64,000 bases of DNA from Trichormus sp. M33_DOE_039 (GCA_015296085.1 DVDT01000060.1:1-64000), one strand, 5' to 3'. Numbered from the stretch's first letter, positions 1 through 9,612 are shown. Program-made: numbers and translations. The notes: generated from the letters alone by a model not told the origin.

Positions 1-121
1 TGGAATCATTTTGTCACTAAGTTTCACAAATGAGATTAATCTCAACAACATGCTTTATTGAGAATAGATGAAAACATAGCTTCAGACCGAACAACGAGAA
101 CTCAAGGGTTTCGAGGATTTC

Positions 122-1003
122 TTATCCCGAACTCAGGTTATGTATAGCTTCCAACTCTGCTTTGATAGATAGAGGACTATATCCTAATTTAAAGGCTTTA
201 GAACTATCTAGAGATACATCGGCTGGTCTTGGTGCTGACATTTTTACGTCTTTTTGCAGACAGCTGTTCAATCCAGTGCTAGGAAGTTGAAAAACTTCGA
301 CTAGAAGCTTTCCAAAATCATAGCGGGAAATCCGTTCTTTGCCTCCTAAGTGAATGATGCCATTCACTTTTTTTAATGCTAATAACAAACCATTTGCCGC
401 AGTGTTGGCACTTGTTGGTGTACGAAATTCATCAATGAATAAGTTGAGATTATTTCCTGCTCTTAAAATTTCAATAAATGGTTGAATAAAGCTTTTTGCT
501 GTGGGGGTGGAATTACCGAACATTAATGGCATGCGACACACTGCTGTCATGGGATAGCGTTCTAGCATTCCTGTTTCTGCCATGACTTTTTGCTCGCCAT
601 AAATATTCACCGGACAAACTGCATCTTGCTCTCTATACGGCGCGTTTAAACCATCAAAAACTAAGTCGGTTGATGTAAAAGCACAAGGAATTTGATAGTC
701 TGCACAAAGTCCCGCAATATTACAGGATGCGGTGACATTAATTTTGTGTGATGCTTCGGGATGAATTTGACAAAAGTTAGGTTGCGATCGCGCGGCTGTA
801 TGAATTACAGCATCTGGTTGAATTTCACTAAATATTTGTTTAATTGCCGCAAAATCTATTAAGTCTAATTTAATTAATTTTATCCCAGTAATTTCTATAG
901 GGTGGGAGTCATAAGTTCCAAAAACTTCCCAGTCTTGTTGAGCTATTTGGCAAAGATGCCATCCTAAAAACCCACTTGCACCCGTGATTAAAAGTTTTTT
1001 CAT
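122..1003 (-). CDS. RmlD-like NAD(P)-dependent sugar-nucleotide reductase (SDR family)
   Basis: The 293-residue protein is an extended short-chain dehydrogenase/reductase. It opens with the Rossmann dinucleotide motif GASGFLG (residues 8-14), has the acidic strand-end LDL near residue 47, and carries the active-site pair in YGEQK (about residues 134-138). The C-terminal half resembles the substrate domain of dTDP-4-dehydrorhamnose reductases (RmlD/RfbD), which use NAD(P)H to reduce nucleotide-linked keto-sugars in the cytoplasm. No other rhamnose-pathway gene lies nearby, so the exact substrate is unknown. It is full length for the family and reads leftward, downstream of the TPR lipoprotein gene on the same strand with a gap of about 50 bp, so the two could be co-transcribed. 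The family is secure; the reaction is inferred. Confidence 0.8.
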   Translation of the reverse strand: MKKLLITGASGFLGWHLCQIAQQDWEVFGTYDSHPIEITGIKLIKLDLIDFAAIKQIFSEIQPDAVIHTAARSQPNFCQIHPEASHKINVTASCNIAGLCADYQIPCAFTSTDLVFDGLNAPYREQDAVCPVNIYGEQKVMAETGMLERYPMTAVCRMPLMFGNSTPTAKSFIQPFIEILRAGNNLNLFIDEFRTPTSANTAANGLLLALKKVNGIIHLGGKERISRYDFGKLLVEVFQLPSTGLNSCLQKDVKMSAPRPADVSLDSSKAFKLGYSPLSIKAELEAIHNLSSG

Positions 1004-1051
1004 ATCTTAATTTGCAAGTAGTAATTAAATTTTTAATTTAATCTTTAATTT

Positions 1052-1795
1052 CTATTGAATCAATTCTTTAAATTGTTGATTATTACGTACTTTATCAAAA
1101 TCCGGGTCAATTTTTGCTAATTGCTGATATTTATCGGGAGCAAGTTGTATTGCTTTTCGCAAATTTTGACTGGCTAATTTCACATTGCCGATTAAAGCGT
1201 AGGTACAAGCTTGATTATAGTAGGCTTCGGGTTTGTCTGGTTTGATAGCGATCGCTCGCTCATAAGACTTTAAAGCTTCCTGATAGCGTTGCATTTTGGT
1301 GAGGGAAATACCTCGATTAATCCAGCCTGCGGCTTTGTTTGGGTCAAGTGCGATCGCCTTGTCGTATGATGCTACTGCACCTTGATAATCTTGCAAGGTC
1401 ATTAACACGTTACCTCGGTTATACCAAGCTTCATCCTGTTCTGGCTGGAGGGCGATCGCTTTTTCGTAGGATGAGAGCGCGTCTTTATACTTTTGTAAAG
1501 AGGCTAGAGCGTTACCCCGATTAATCCAAATATCTGCATTTTCTGGTTTGATGGCGAGTGCTTGATCATATATACCCACAGCATCTTGATAGCGTCGTTC
1601 ATCAAACAAATTATTCCCTTGTACAAATAGCTGTTCTGCCTTTTGACTATCCTGGGATTCTCGAAAAAATTTGGAAACATTAATCTTCTTGACTACTTCC
1701 TGAGTCTTGGCTGTGGATGAGTTGACCCCACCACTACATCCAAACATCAAGACAGTAATACAACCACAGGCAATTAAGCCGCGCCAAAAGACCAT
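1052..1795 (-). CDS. TPR-repeat lipoprotein
   Basis: I start the gene at the internal ATG at 1795, because it places a compact signal peptide at the N-terminus: a basic Arg, a hydrophobic stretch, then a lipobox-like LMFGC followed by SGG. The open frame extends nine codons further upstream to 1822, but that extension would precede the signal. After a linker of about 40 residues come five tandem TPR units with the usual W/Y-x-N-R-G and A-I-A-L-x-P signatures. A short C-terminal tail (LAKIDPDFDKVRNNQQF) is common in cyanobacterial TPR proteins. TPRs are helical protein-binding scaffolds, so this is probably a membrane-anchored adaptor, but no partner can be named. It may share a transcript with the downstream reductase gene. 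Confidence 0.78.
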   Translation of the reverse strand: MVFWRGLIACGCITVLMFGCSGGVNSSTAKTQEVVKKINVSKFFRESQDSQKAEQLFVQGNNLFDERRYQDAVGIYDQALAIKPENADIWINRGNALASLQKYKDALSSYEKAIALQPEQDEAWYNRGNVLMTLQDYQGAVASYDKAIALDPNKAAGWINRGISLTKMQRYQEALKSYERAIAIKPDKPEAYYNQACTYALIGNVKLASQNLRKAIQLAPDKYQQLAKIDPDFDKVRNNQQFKELIQ

Positions 1796-2070
1796 GCTGT
1801 AACTACAGAACTCATAAAACAATGTTAAAACTACCCATTTTTGAGAATCGTATCAACTATCACGAATGCTTTTAGATAGTTTTGTATGTGTTTTGACAGT
1901 TTGTTGTTCTTGACAGTAATGTTTAAAAATTATCCCAATAGTAACATATGCTTACTGAAAAAGAAATAGTCACAAGTTATTAGTTATTTACTTCCTTGTC
2001 TCCCTTCCCCTGTCCCCAAATTCATGGGTAATACTTTGGGTAATTGACCTCCTGGTGCAAAATAGTAGAC

Positions 2071-3423
2071 ATGACGATTGAATCTAATTCCACCAAACCC
2101 CCAAGTCCAGAATCGAGTCCTGATGATGATTTGCAACCGGATGATTTTGACGGTGCAAGCGCAGGTGAAAATCACCTGACCTCAGAAACACTGGCTACAC
2201 AAAGAACCTTAGCGGCAATTTCGTCTTTGCAATCTCCGCAAAATACCGCCGCTTTGCAACAAGCTCGTTCCTTCTCGAATAGCCGGAAACCTCAATTAAC
2301 AATCAAGCCGAGGGCATTGCTAGTTACTGTAGTAGCGATCGCCATGACTTGTCTTGGTGTAGCTCTGAATAACTGGATTATAGGTGTAGTAGGGACGCTG
2401 TTAACGTTGCTGCTATCTTTGATGATCCTTTTACCCTGGATACAATACGTAATCAATGAATGGTTTTCTGAGCAAGATAAAATCATCTTTATTGCCTTGA
2501 TGGGGTTAATAGTAGCATTCGTTGGTGGACTGAAGTTTACTGGTGTATGGGAACGCTTACTGCTATGGGGTAAACGAGTTAACTGGGATGCTTCGGGGAC
2601 TTTAGCGGAGTGGTTTGGCGCATTGGGACAAATTCTCATTGCCATCATTGCTGTTTACGTGGCTTGGCGACAATATGTCATTTCCAAAGACTTGACCATT
2701 CAACAAAACCTCTTAACAGTTCAGCAAAATATTATTACCCAACAACAAACGATTGATTCTTATTTCCAAGGCGTTTCTGACTTGGTGTTAGATGAAGAAG
2801 GTTTATTAGAAGATTGGCCGCAAGAAAGAGCGATCGCAGAAGGTCGCACGGCGGCAATTTTTAGTAGTGTTGATGGTAGTGGGAAAGCGAAAATTCTGCG
2901 TTTCTTGTCCCGTTCTAAGTTACTCACACCCCTAAAACGCGATCGCCGCCTTGGTAGAGCCATTCTCAACGGTATTGGCGGTTACGCAGAAGACCGTTTG
3001 GAGGGTGTGCGGGTCATAGATTTAGGTGTGATGTTAGCCGCCGCTGACCTTGCTAATACAGATTTGCGCTGGACTGACCTCAGCGAAGCCAATCTCGTCC
3101 GCGCTAACCTCAGTGGCTGTGATTTAGTCAAAGCCAACCTTTCCCGAACGATTTTATATGATGCTGACCTGAGTGGTTCTGACTTTAATGGTGTACGCCT
3201 ATTCTATGGTTCATTGGAAGCCGCATCACCCCGCAGCCGCACCGAACCACCAGACTATGAAACAGGTCAACATACCGGTGCAGTAGTGGAAAATGCTGAT
3301 TTTAGCAATGTTCAAAGAATGTCTGATGCAAACCGTTACTATTGCTGCGCCTGGGGTGGAGAAAAAACTAGAGGTACAGTTCCCGGAGGTTGTGAAGGGA
3401 TTCCTAACAAGTTGGGAAGATAG
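2071..3423 (+). CDS. Pentapeptide-repeat membrane protein
   Basis: The start is taken at ATG 2071; a TTG at 2044 is in frame but adds only nine unconvincing residues. The roughly 450-residue protein has a Pro/Ser/Asp-rich N-terminus, then about four hydrophobic segments (roughly residues 85-215) predicted to span the membrane. A short Gln-rich coiled-coil-like stretch follows (QQNLLTVQQNIITQQQ). The C-terminal part (about 320-380) has pentapeptide repeats of the A(D/N)Lxx type, such as ANLVRANLSGCDLVKANLS, which fold as a right-handed quadrilateral beta-helix. Such proteins are abundant in Nostoc and mostly uncharacterised. It diverges from the TPR lipoprotein gene across about 275 bp. The domain calls are firm; the function is unknown. 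Confidence 0.8.
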   Translation: MTIESNSTKPPSPESSPDDDLQPDDFDGASAGENHLTSETLATQRTLAAISSLQSPQNTAALQQARSFSNSRKPQLTIKPRALLVTVVAIAMTCLGVALNNWIIGVVGTLLTLLLSLMILLPWIQYVINEWFSEQDKIIFIALMGLIVAFVGGLKFTGVWERLLLWGKRVNWDASGTLAEWFGALGQILIAIIAVYVAWRQYVISKDLTIQQNLLTVQQNIITQQQTIDSYFQGVSDLVLDEEGLLEDWPQERAIAEGRTAAIFSSVDGSGKAKILRFLSRSKLLTPLKRDRRLGRAILNGIGGYAEDRLEGVRVIDLGVMLAAADLANTDLRWTDLSEANLVRANLSGCDLVKANLSRTILYDADLSGSDFNGVRLFYGSLEAASPRSRTEPPDYETGQHTGAVVENADFSNVQRMSDANRYYCCAWGGEKTRGTVPGGCEGIPNKLGR

Positions 3424-3451
3424 TCATTAGTTATTGTTTTCCTCCCTCTGT

Positions 3452-3472
3452 CCCCAATCCCCAATCCCCACT
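3452..3472. repeat. STRR heptad repeat (CCCCAAT)
   Basis: Two full CCCCAAT heptads and a partial third lie in the spacer after the pentapeptide-repeat gene. This matches the short tandemly repeated repetitive (STRR) sequences known from heterocystous cyanobacteria. It has no coding content. Confidence 0.7.
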
Positions 3473-3543
3473 TCTTCCCAGACTTGATCAAATCGGTCAT
3501 GCGATCGCTCTATGATCCGGTAAGTATCACATAGGCGCAAATT

Positions 3544-4695
3544 ATGACGCAGACAATTTCTATTAATGACAATCAACGCTTACAACTGCAACCCCTAGAA
3601 GTTCCCAATCGACTGCTATTGGGGCCTGGGCCTTCTAATGCTCACCCCGCAGTTCTGCAAGCTATGAATACCTCACCATTAGGTCATCTTGACCCAGCTT
3701 TCTTAGCTCTGATGGATGAAATTCAATCTCTGCTACGCTATGTTTGGCAGACAGAAAACCAGCTGACTATTGCTGTTAGTGGTACAGGTTCGGCTGCAAT
3801 GGAAGCAACGATCGCCAATGCTGTAGAACCTGGGGATGTGGTATTAATTGGTGTAGCTGGTTATTTTGGTAATCGTTTGGTGGATATGGCCGGAAGATAT
3901 GGCGCAGATGTCCGCACCATGACCAAACCTTGGGGACAAGTTTTCTCTCTCGCAGAACTCCGCACCGCGCTAGAAACCCATCGTCCGGCAATTTTGGCGT
4001 TAGTTCATGCGGAAACTTCCACCGGCGCACGTCAACCATTGGAAGGAGTCGGGGAATTATGCCGTGAATTCGGCACACTTTTATTAATAGATACAGTCAC
4101 TAGTTTAGGTGGTGTCCCCATCTTTTTAGATGCTTGGGGAGTAGATTTAGCCTACAGTTGCAGTCAAAAAGGTTTAGGTTGTTCTCCTGGTGCTTCTCCC
4201 TTCACCATGAGTCCCCGCGCAATGGAAAAATTGCAAAAACGCTCCACTAAGGTAGCAAACTGGTATTTGGACATGAATTTGCTGGGTAAGTATTGGGGAA
4301 GTGAACGTGTATATCATCATACAGCCCCAATCAACTTATATTATGGATTGCGGGAAGCATTGCGTTTAATTGCCGAAGAAGGACTAGCAAACTGCTGGCA
4401 ACGCCACCAGAAAAACGTAGAATATCTGTGGCAACGTTTAGAAGAAATAGGGCTGAGTTTACACGTAGAAAGGGAGTATCGTTTACCGACTCTGACCACA
4501 GTCCGCATTCCGGCAGGTGTAGATGGCAAAGCGATCGCACGGCAATTACTCACCGAACATAATATTGAAGTTGGCGGCGGTTTAGGTGAATTAGCCGGTC
4601 AAGTCTGGCGTGTTGGACTCATGGGCTACAACAGCCGTCCAGAAAGTGTGGACAGACTCATAGACGCATTACAGCAAGTTCTACCCCAGCAGTAG
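3544..4695 (+). CDS. Alanine/serine-glyoxylate aminotransferase (class V, PLP)
   Basis: The 383-residue protein is a full-length class V (fold type I) aminotransferase. It has the N-terminal LLGPGPSN substrate-phosphate region (about 25-32), the GTGSAAME cofactor-binding motif (80-87), the aspartate in LLIDTVTSLGG (about 183), and the PLP-linking lysine in SCSQKGLG (K209). These features match alanine:glyoxylate and serine:glyoxylate aminotransferases, which convert glyoxylate to glycine in photorespiration. Close cyanobacterial relatives were historically labelled the 42 kDa subunit of a soluble hydrogenase, a name the sequence does not support. Whether alanine or serine is the preferred donor cannot be read from the sequence. 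It stands alone, with a HIP1-related site in its upstream spacer. Confidence 0.9.
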   Translation: MTQTISINDNQRLQLQPLEVPNRLLLGPGPSNAHPAVLQAMNTSPLGHLDPAFLALMDEIQSLLRYVWQTENQLTIAVSGTGSAAMEATIANAVEPGDVVLIGVAGYFGNRLVDMAGRYGADVRTMTKPWGQVFSLAELRTALETHRPAILALVHAETSTGARQPLEGVGELCREFGTLLLIDTVTSLGGVPIFLDAWGVDLAYSCSQKGLGCSPGASPFTMSPRAMEKLQKRSTKVANWYLDMNLLGKYWGSERVYHHTAPINLYYGLREALRLIAEEGLANCWQRHQKNVEYLWQRLEEIGLSLHVEREYRLPTLTTVRIPAGVDGKAIARQLLTEHNIEVGGGLGELAGQVWRVGLMGYNSRPESVDRLIDALQQVLPQQ

Positions 4696-4957
4696 GAATG
4701 AGAAACGAGTAGGCCATTTCGGCAGTATATTGATCATCTGTAGGGGTGTACAAAATTGTATGTCCCTACTCAATGTATTTGTCACATTCATTCATATTCA
4801 GCAAAATTTTTCATCAGAGCATTTTAAATGCGCCGAATAATTACAAATTACTAAGCTATACGGCAAAAAAGTTGACAAGTATAGAGAATACATCTAATTA
4901 ATAAACTAAACTGAGTTTTATTCCTATTCATAAATAAAACCAGCTTATTGATTATTT

Positions 4958-5932
4958 ATGAATCAGACTTATAGCAAAAAAAATTTTCTGCTTAAACTTT
5001 GTACATTAAGTATCACTATTACCATCAGCTTGGCTCTGAGTAGTTGCACGCCTCAAAGAAGAGCAATGCTCAGACTAACTGCGGAGAAATTTCATGAGCA
5101 AGTTATTGCAGCTATTACATCAGTTAAAGAAATTTACACGCTGACTAATGTACCCATAGAATCCTCCTTATCTCGTGATTTAATCACGCGGCAATTACTT
5201 ACAGACCCTAGCATCAATTTTAGAGACATCAACGAAGTTAATAAAATTATTACCCAAGATGATGAAACAGATAAGTTCCCTTCGGATTTTGAGAGGGAGT
5301 TAGAAAATTTAACAGCAGAATATGATACAGCTTTAGAGATATTTAAAAATCTAGAAAATATTGATTATGGTAGTGATAAAATAGTTGCACAAACTGCACA
5401 GCCTGCTAGATGTTTAACTGTCAAAATGTTACTTTTAGCTAAGGAAATTCAGGCGAATCCACCAAAACCAAATAATCCGCAACGGGTGTTGATTAGCTTG
5501 AAGCTGAATGAACTACGCAAACAATACAATAGTCCAGAGTTGTCTGCACGCACAAACCCAGAAGAAATTAAACGTCAAGTTGCTGAACAAATCGATGCTT
5601 GGTTAGCGATTAATGCCGCTGAAAAAAAGATGATCGAAGATTCTGTTTCTCAATTGCTGATAGCTGCGGATATTGGACGCAGGCTATCAAAGTTAATTGA
5701 TGATTATGCAAATTTAAATTTTGATGTAATTGCTACTAGAATTACACAAATTATGGGTTTGACATCTAATTTTACAGGGAAAGATTATAGTTCAACTTTA
5801 ACGAGAATGAGGGCTTTAGAAACTGCGATTAATTCAGACCCGACTTTGCGAGATTTTCTGCGGGAAGTTTCTATTAAAAGTAGACACACACCAACATCAC
5901 AGCCACAATTATGTCAAGAGGTTAGCGGTTAG
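4958..5932 (+). CDS. Hypothetical lipoprotein, mostly helical
   Basis: The 324-residue protein starts with a lysine-containing N-region, a hydrophobic stretch and a clear lipobox (LALSSC, cysteine at residue 30), so it should be lipid-anchored on the periplasmic side. The mature part is charged and appears predominantly alpha-helical (for example KEIQANPPKPNNPQRVLISLK and the region around AEKKMIEDSVSQLL). I recognise no catalytic motif and no named family. The next gene on the same strand begins about 90 bp downstream and also encodes a helical protein, so the two may form a unit. A long AT-rich leader precedes the start. The lipoprotein call is good; the function is unknown. Confidence 0.7.
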   Translation: MNQTYSKKNFLLKLCTLSITITISLALSSCTPQRRAMLRLTAEKFHEQVIAAITSVKEIYTLTNVPIESSLSRDLITRQLLTDPSINFRDINEVNKIITQDDETDKFPSDFERELENLTAEYDTALEIFKNLENIDYGSDKIVAQTAQPARCLTVKMLLLAKEIQANPPKPNNPQRVLISLKLNELRKQYNSPELSARTNPEEIKRQVAEQIDAWLAINAAEKKMIEDSVSQLLIAADIGRRLSKLIDDYANLNFDVIATRITQIMGLTSNFTGKDYSSTLTRMRALETAINSDPTLRDFLREVSIKSRHTPTSQPQLCQEVSG

Positions 5933-6025
5933 TAGAAATTAATCTATTTCTTAAATAAAGTGGGTAATTAATTGCTTGTCATATTCAATATTTGAAGAGA
6001 ATGATGTTGTTTAGAGGAATTTTGT

Positions 6026-6418
6026 ATGTCAACTAACGATGAAATTGTCGAAAAATTACAAGCTATAATTTCTCAACTAAACTCGACTTCAAACACAAAA
6101 ATAGATGTAGAAAAACTCCATCAAACAGCATCAGATTTAGAAAATATTTTGCCCCAGTTGCAGTTTGAAACGACTAATGCACGCATAGATGGGAATTGGG
6201 AGGAAGCAAAAAAATTAAAGGAAGCTGAGAAAGAATGCAAACAAGCTCTTGAAAGTGTGAGAGCTACAATTATAAGCTCAACTATTATTGGAATAAATCA
6301 AGACAATTTACGTGAGATGCAGAAGATATTAGGTGAGGTAGACACCGCATCTAAAACTCAACGCCGAATAGATTTTATTCTTGCTTCTTTACGCTTTGTC
6401 AGGAAATTTTTTGCATGA
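6026..6418 (+). CDS. Small helical hypothetical protein
   Basis: The 130-residue protein has no signal peptide and no membrane segment. It is rich in Lys, Glu, Gln and Leu, with heptad-like spacing (KLQAIISQLNSTSNT, then WEEAKKLKEAEKECKQALES), which suggests a coiled coil or helical bundle. It follows the lipoprotein gene closely. Its stop codon lies only a few bases from the 3' end of a tiny minus-strand gene (6421-6531), so the two genes converge. The ATG at 6026 follows GAGGAATTTTGT, which contains a usable ribosome-binding site. I do not recognise the family. Confidence 0.6.
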   Translation: MSTNDEIVEKLQAIISQLNSTSNTKIDVEKLHQTASDLENILPQLQFETTNARIDGNWEEAKKLKEAEKECKQALESVRATIISSTIIGINQDNLREMQKILGEVDTASKTQRRIDFILASLRFVRKFFA

Positions 6419-6420
6419 TT

Positions 6421-6531
6421 TCATTGCAAGAAAAATCCAGCAAAGAGCAAGGGTAAGAGTATTAAAGCCGATACAATCACAACTAAAGTTCCAGGATCGA
6501 TTTTAATTTGGTTATTTGGTGGTTTGGTCAT
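6421..6531 (-). CDS. 36-residue single-pass membrane protein (small ORF)
   Basis: The minus strand from 6531 encodes a short protein beginning MTKPPNNQIKIDPGTL, followed by a hydrophobic helix of about 20 residues (VVIVSALILLPLLFAGFF) and the ending LQ. A polar N-terminus plus one uninterrupted hydrophobic helix is typical of real small membrane proteins. No strong Shine-Dalgarno is visible upstream. It lies between two larger genes, directly downstream of the STAND ATPase gene on the same strand (gap about 50 bp), so it could be read from that transcript. The function is unknown, and a chance ORF remains possible. Confidence 0.45.
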   Translation of the reverse strand: MTKPPNNQIKIDPGTLVVIVSALILLPLLFAGFFLQ

Positions 6532-6581
6532 TGTGGGGGTGTCAGGGTATAGGGGAGAAAAGGATAGGAAATAACTAATGA

Positions 6582-8921
6582 CTATTTTGACATTGCTTTT
6601 CTGACTTTCTCAACTTGTTTGGGTGCTGGCATCTCGTTGAATAGTGCGATCGCTCTGTTAAAATTCTCCTGACTCTCTCTAGTTTCACCGATTCTCTGAT
6701 AAGTCAAACCTAACTGATAGTATGCTTTCGCTAAGTTGCACTTATCAGAAACTGTGGTCATGCTAGCGATGGCTTCATGATGCTTATTTATCGCTACTGC
6801 AAATTCTCCTTGTTCTCGATATAAAGATGCTAAACAAGAGGTAGCTCTTGCTTCTAAAAAGGAAAACAGATTGTTTTGACAATGGGTAATGGCTTGATTG
6901 CAAGTTTCTAGAGCAGTTTCTATTAGTCCTAGATTCTTATAAGTTAAGCTGATAAATAATAAACTGACTCCTCGACCCCAGGAGGTTAACTGTTCACTGG
7001 ATAAACCATTTTTTACCTCTGCTAACATTGTCATTACATAGTCATTACGACTAACAGAAGATTCTAAATAAGCTAAACAGCACACAGCATACACAATATA
7101 TTGGTAATAATTTCTCTCGTTTTCCACTAAGTTTTTCACAGACTGCAAAATATAATTAGCTCGTTCGACCTCCCATAAATCGATATAACAAAGACCTAAA
7201 TTAAAAAGACTGGATAGTCTCTCTTGGAAAAAATCACATCTTGTAGCAATTTCACTGGCTTTATGATGACACTCCATTGCTGCAGTAATGTTTCCTATTT
7301 GGTGATAAGCTCGCCCTAAAGTATTATGCAGAATACTGAGATGACATTCTGATTTTAAATTGGGGATTAGGGGAGCGATCGCAGCAATTAAAGTTTCTAA
7401 AAGACCAAGGCGATTAAATAAAACTCCCAAAGATAGGCTAATATCCCATCTATTTGGTCTGCGTTGAATAATCACATTGGCTGCTTCCTCAAAATCGCCA
7501 ATTTCCATATAGTGATGATAGGCTTCTAATGCCATCAGTGCGTGTTGTGGGTCTGCAACTGTGGTGACGCTGCTAGTCCAAAACTCTGCGGCTTTGCGGT
7601 TAGCAATTTCCCATTCTCCACTTTGCTTTAATCTGGCGATCGATTCTGTACAAATAACTGGATGTAACCAATATTTTCCTTTACGGCATTCTATTAATAA
7701 CCGATCAAATAAAGATTTGATTACTCTCCTATACTGCTGTTCTGATACATCCCACAATAAACATTGTAATCCTGGCATCCCAACATGATTGATATCTTGA
7801 TAACGATAGCAACCCAAGCGACAAAGCAGTTTATAAGCGGCTTTATCCATTTGCTCTAAGCGGTCAAATTGACTAGAAACCAAATTTTCTAAGTCCCGTT
7901 CAATTAACAAATCATCTCGATTTTCTCGCCAATAAACATCTGCATTACCATCAAAATCCGTCATAATTGTGCCAGTGATAATTCTCATTGCCTTGGCATT
8001 ACCGCCAAAAGCTTGGCACATTTCACTAAGTGCATTTAAACTCACTTTAATTTGACGAATTGTAAAAAATTCTTGCCAAGCAGACTCATCTAAGCCGGTC
8101 AGGAAATAGCAATCAACATCTACCCCAGATTCATACAGACGTTCCCGACTAGTAATTAGTGTTACCGATTGCACCGATGGATCTGCTAAAACCCTTAAGA
8201 GTTCTACATAAGGACGATGTTCAGGAATAACGCAGCCGTTTTGATCTAACGCTGATTCTAAATTATCAATCAAAACTCCTATTTTTCTGCTTGCATCCCG
8301 AAGTTTACGTCTGAGTCGGTCGAGATTAATCCCAAATTGTTTACCGGGTTCTTCGTTAAAGTGTCCCCTCAGCCATTCCTCTACTACACTTTCGACAGTG
8401 ACAATATTTTGGCTTTCTTGCGCCATCCACAGTTCTAGCAAGTAAAAACCTTGAGTTTTGAGATACTTACGTGCCAGGGTAGTTTTACCGACACCACCTT
8501 TACCTTGAATTAAAATAATTTTCGCGCCACACCTCACACGAGAGTTGAGTTCCGTAATTTCTCGGTCTCGTCCCACAAAATGATCTTCTGTTTCTTGTGA
8601 CTTGCCATTATTGAGAGCGGGATTTACAATAGGTCTCGTTCTTTGGGTAGGCAATGATTTGTAAAATCTCTGTACAGCTGCATGAAAAGTCGATTTTGTG
8701 ACTTTTTCCCCCAGAACATCTGAAAGTATTTGCCATAATTCCGCACCAACTGTTTTTACGTGTCCCTCTGTGTAACGACAAAGGTCAGCTATATTTTTAT
8801 AAGTCTGTTTTCGATCTTCCCAGAGATAACGCAGGATTACCCTTTGAACTGTATCGAGACGTTTCCCTGTTTGATCAAACACCAAGTTATCCAAAAGCTC
8901 TAAAGCTTCTTCTGCACCCAT
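6582..8921 (-). CDS. STAND-type NB-ARC ATPase with N-terminal HTH and C-terminal TPRs
   Basis: The 779-residue protein has three parts. Residues 1-90 form a winged-helix-like domain of the kind at the N-terminus of vWA-MoxR-associated and STAND proteins in cyanobacteria (TYKNIADLCRYTEGHVKTVG). Residues about 115-400 are an NB-ARC NTPase, with FVGRDRE before the Walker A GKGGVGKTT (140-148), Walker B as GVLIDN (about 215-220), and the arginine-bearing LITSRERL. Residues about 480-779 contain TPR units such as AKAYYQLGLTYQRIGE. STAND proteins are ATP-driven switches in which the repeats sense a ligand and the N-terminal domain signals. Some bacterial STANDs act in phage defence, but no effector domain or defence neighbour is visible here. 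A transcriptional regulatory role is equally plausible. Confidence 0.85.
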   Translation of the reverse strand: MGAEEALELLDNLVFDQTGKRLDTVQRVILRYLWEDRKQTYKNIADLCRYTEGHVKTVGAELWQILSDVLGEKVTKSTFHAAVQRFYKSLPTQRTRPIVNPALNNGKSQETEDHFVGRDREITELNSRVRCGAKIILIQGKGGVGKTTLARKYLKTQGFYLLELWMAQESQNIVTVESVVEEWLRGHFNEEPGKQFGINLDRLRRKLRDASRKIGVLIDNLESALDQNGCVIPEHRPYVELLRVLADPSVQSVTLITSRERLYESGVDVDCYFLTGLDESAWQEFFTIRQIKVSLNALSEMCQAFGGNAKAMRIITGTIMTDFDGNADVYWRENRDDLLIERDLENLVSSQFDRLEQMDKAAYKLLCRLGCYRYQDINHVGMPGLQCLLWDVSEQQYRRVIKSLFDRLLIECRKGKYWLHPVICTESIARLKQSGEWEIANRKAAEFWTSSVTTVADPQHALMALEAYHHYMEIGDFEEAANVIIQRRPNRWDISLSLGVLFNRLGLLETLIAAIAPLIPNLKSECHLSILHNTLGRAYHQIGNITAAMECHHKASEIATRCDFFQERLSSLFNLGLCYIDLWEVERANYILQSVKNLVENERNYYQYIVYAVCCLAYLESSVSRNDYVMTMLAEVKNGLSSEQLTSWGRGVSLLFISLTYKNLGLIETALETCNQAITHCQNNLFSFLEARATSCLASLYREQGEFAVAINKHHEAIASMTTVSDKCNLAKAYYQLGLTYQRIGETRESQENFNRAIALFNEMPAPKQVEKVRKAMSK

Positions 8922-9308
8922 CGATCGTCGTCTGTATCATTGTTGGTTCATTATACTCATATTTTCACTAATTCTTGTCCTCACTCCGTACTATAAACTA
9001 CTTTTTCTTACTTAAAAGAAAATACTGAAACTTACTTAATCAGACTGCAAATTAAATCTACTTGTATTATTCTTGTAATCAATACAGGCAGGTTAAGTTA
9101 ATTGCCCAGTGAATGTGGTTGAGGAAAGATGCAAATCGCTACTAGTCTGAATGAAATCATGAGCAATCACAACTGAATAATCAATATTGTCTAGGACAAC
9201 TGAATAACAGTAGCGTTTATTAAATAGGTAATCAGAATTAACTAACTAGATTCTGTAGAGAGTGTTTTTAAATAGTATGTCAGTCTTCACCCTACAGGAG
9301 TTTCAACA
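8922..9308. other. Divergent intergenic region
   Basis: This 387 bp AT-rich spacer lies between the divergently read STAND gene and the zinc-ribbon membrane protein gene, and must hold both promoters. A short direct repeat (ACAACTGAATAA) occurs at about 9169 and 9199. I see no ORF or RNA gene. Confidence 0.5.
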
Positions 9309-9557
9309 ATGTTGAACCAAGATTGTCATCAAGATTGCAATCATAACTATTGCCCATTTGCTCAGGATACCAAGAATCCTAATAGATATGTTTGTCTGAA
9401 ATGTGGTGTAGAGAGAGAAATCAATAGACATTCCTCTAGCTTTAGTTCATTCTTAATGCTGTTGTTGTGTCTATTTATCGCTTTTCAAGTGATTGTAGTT
9501 TTGGAAAGGCAAAGCAATGAAAATCCACAAATAGAACAGATAGAACCTATTTATTAA
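9309..9557 (+). CDS. Small zinc-ribbon plus single-TM protein
   Basis: The 82-residue protein begins with a Cys/His-rich segment (CHQDCNHNYC at 6-15, then CLKC at 29-32) that looks like a metal-binding ribbon. One hydrophobic helix follows (about 47-65, SFLMLLLCLFIAFQVIVV), then a short polar tail. A good ribosome-binding site (AGGAG, about 8 bases before ATG) supports the start. It is followed 55 bp later by another small membrane protein gene with a similar AGGAG site, so the two probably form an operon. The architecture suggests a membrane-tethered metal-binding or protein-docking module. The family is not recognised. Confidence 0.65.
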   Translation: MLNQDCHQDCNHNYCPFAQDTKNPNRYVCLKCGVEREINRHSSSFSSFLMLLLCLFIAFQVIVVLERQSNENPQIEQIEPIY

Positions 9558-9612
9558 CAGCAATAATTGAATATTTTCGTTTTCTTCTCCCACAATCTTC
9601 AGGAGTGCAGTC

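Noticed and set aside
2044-2070. TTG start for the pentapeptide-repeat protein
   Set aside because: It adds nine residues of no clear value; ATG 2071 is a normal start.
3544-4695. Annotation as a soluble hydrogenase subunit
   Set aside because: The sequence is a complete PLP-dependent class V aminotransferase with its lysine; there is no metal-binding hydrogenase motif.
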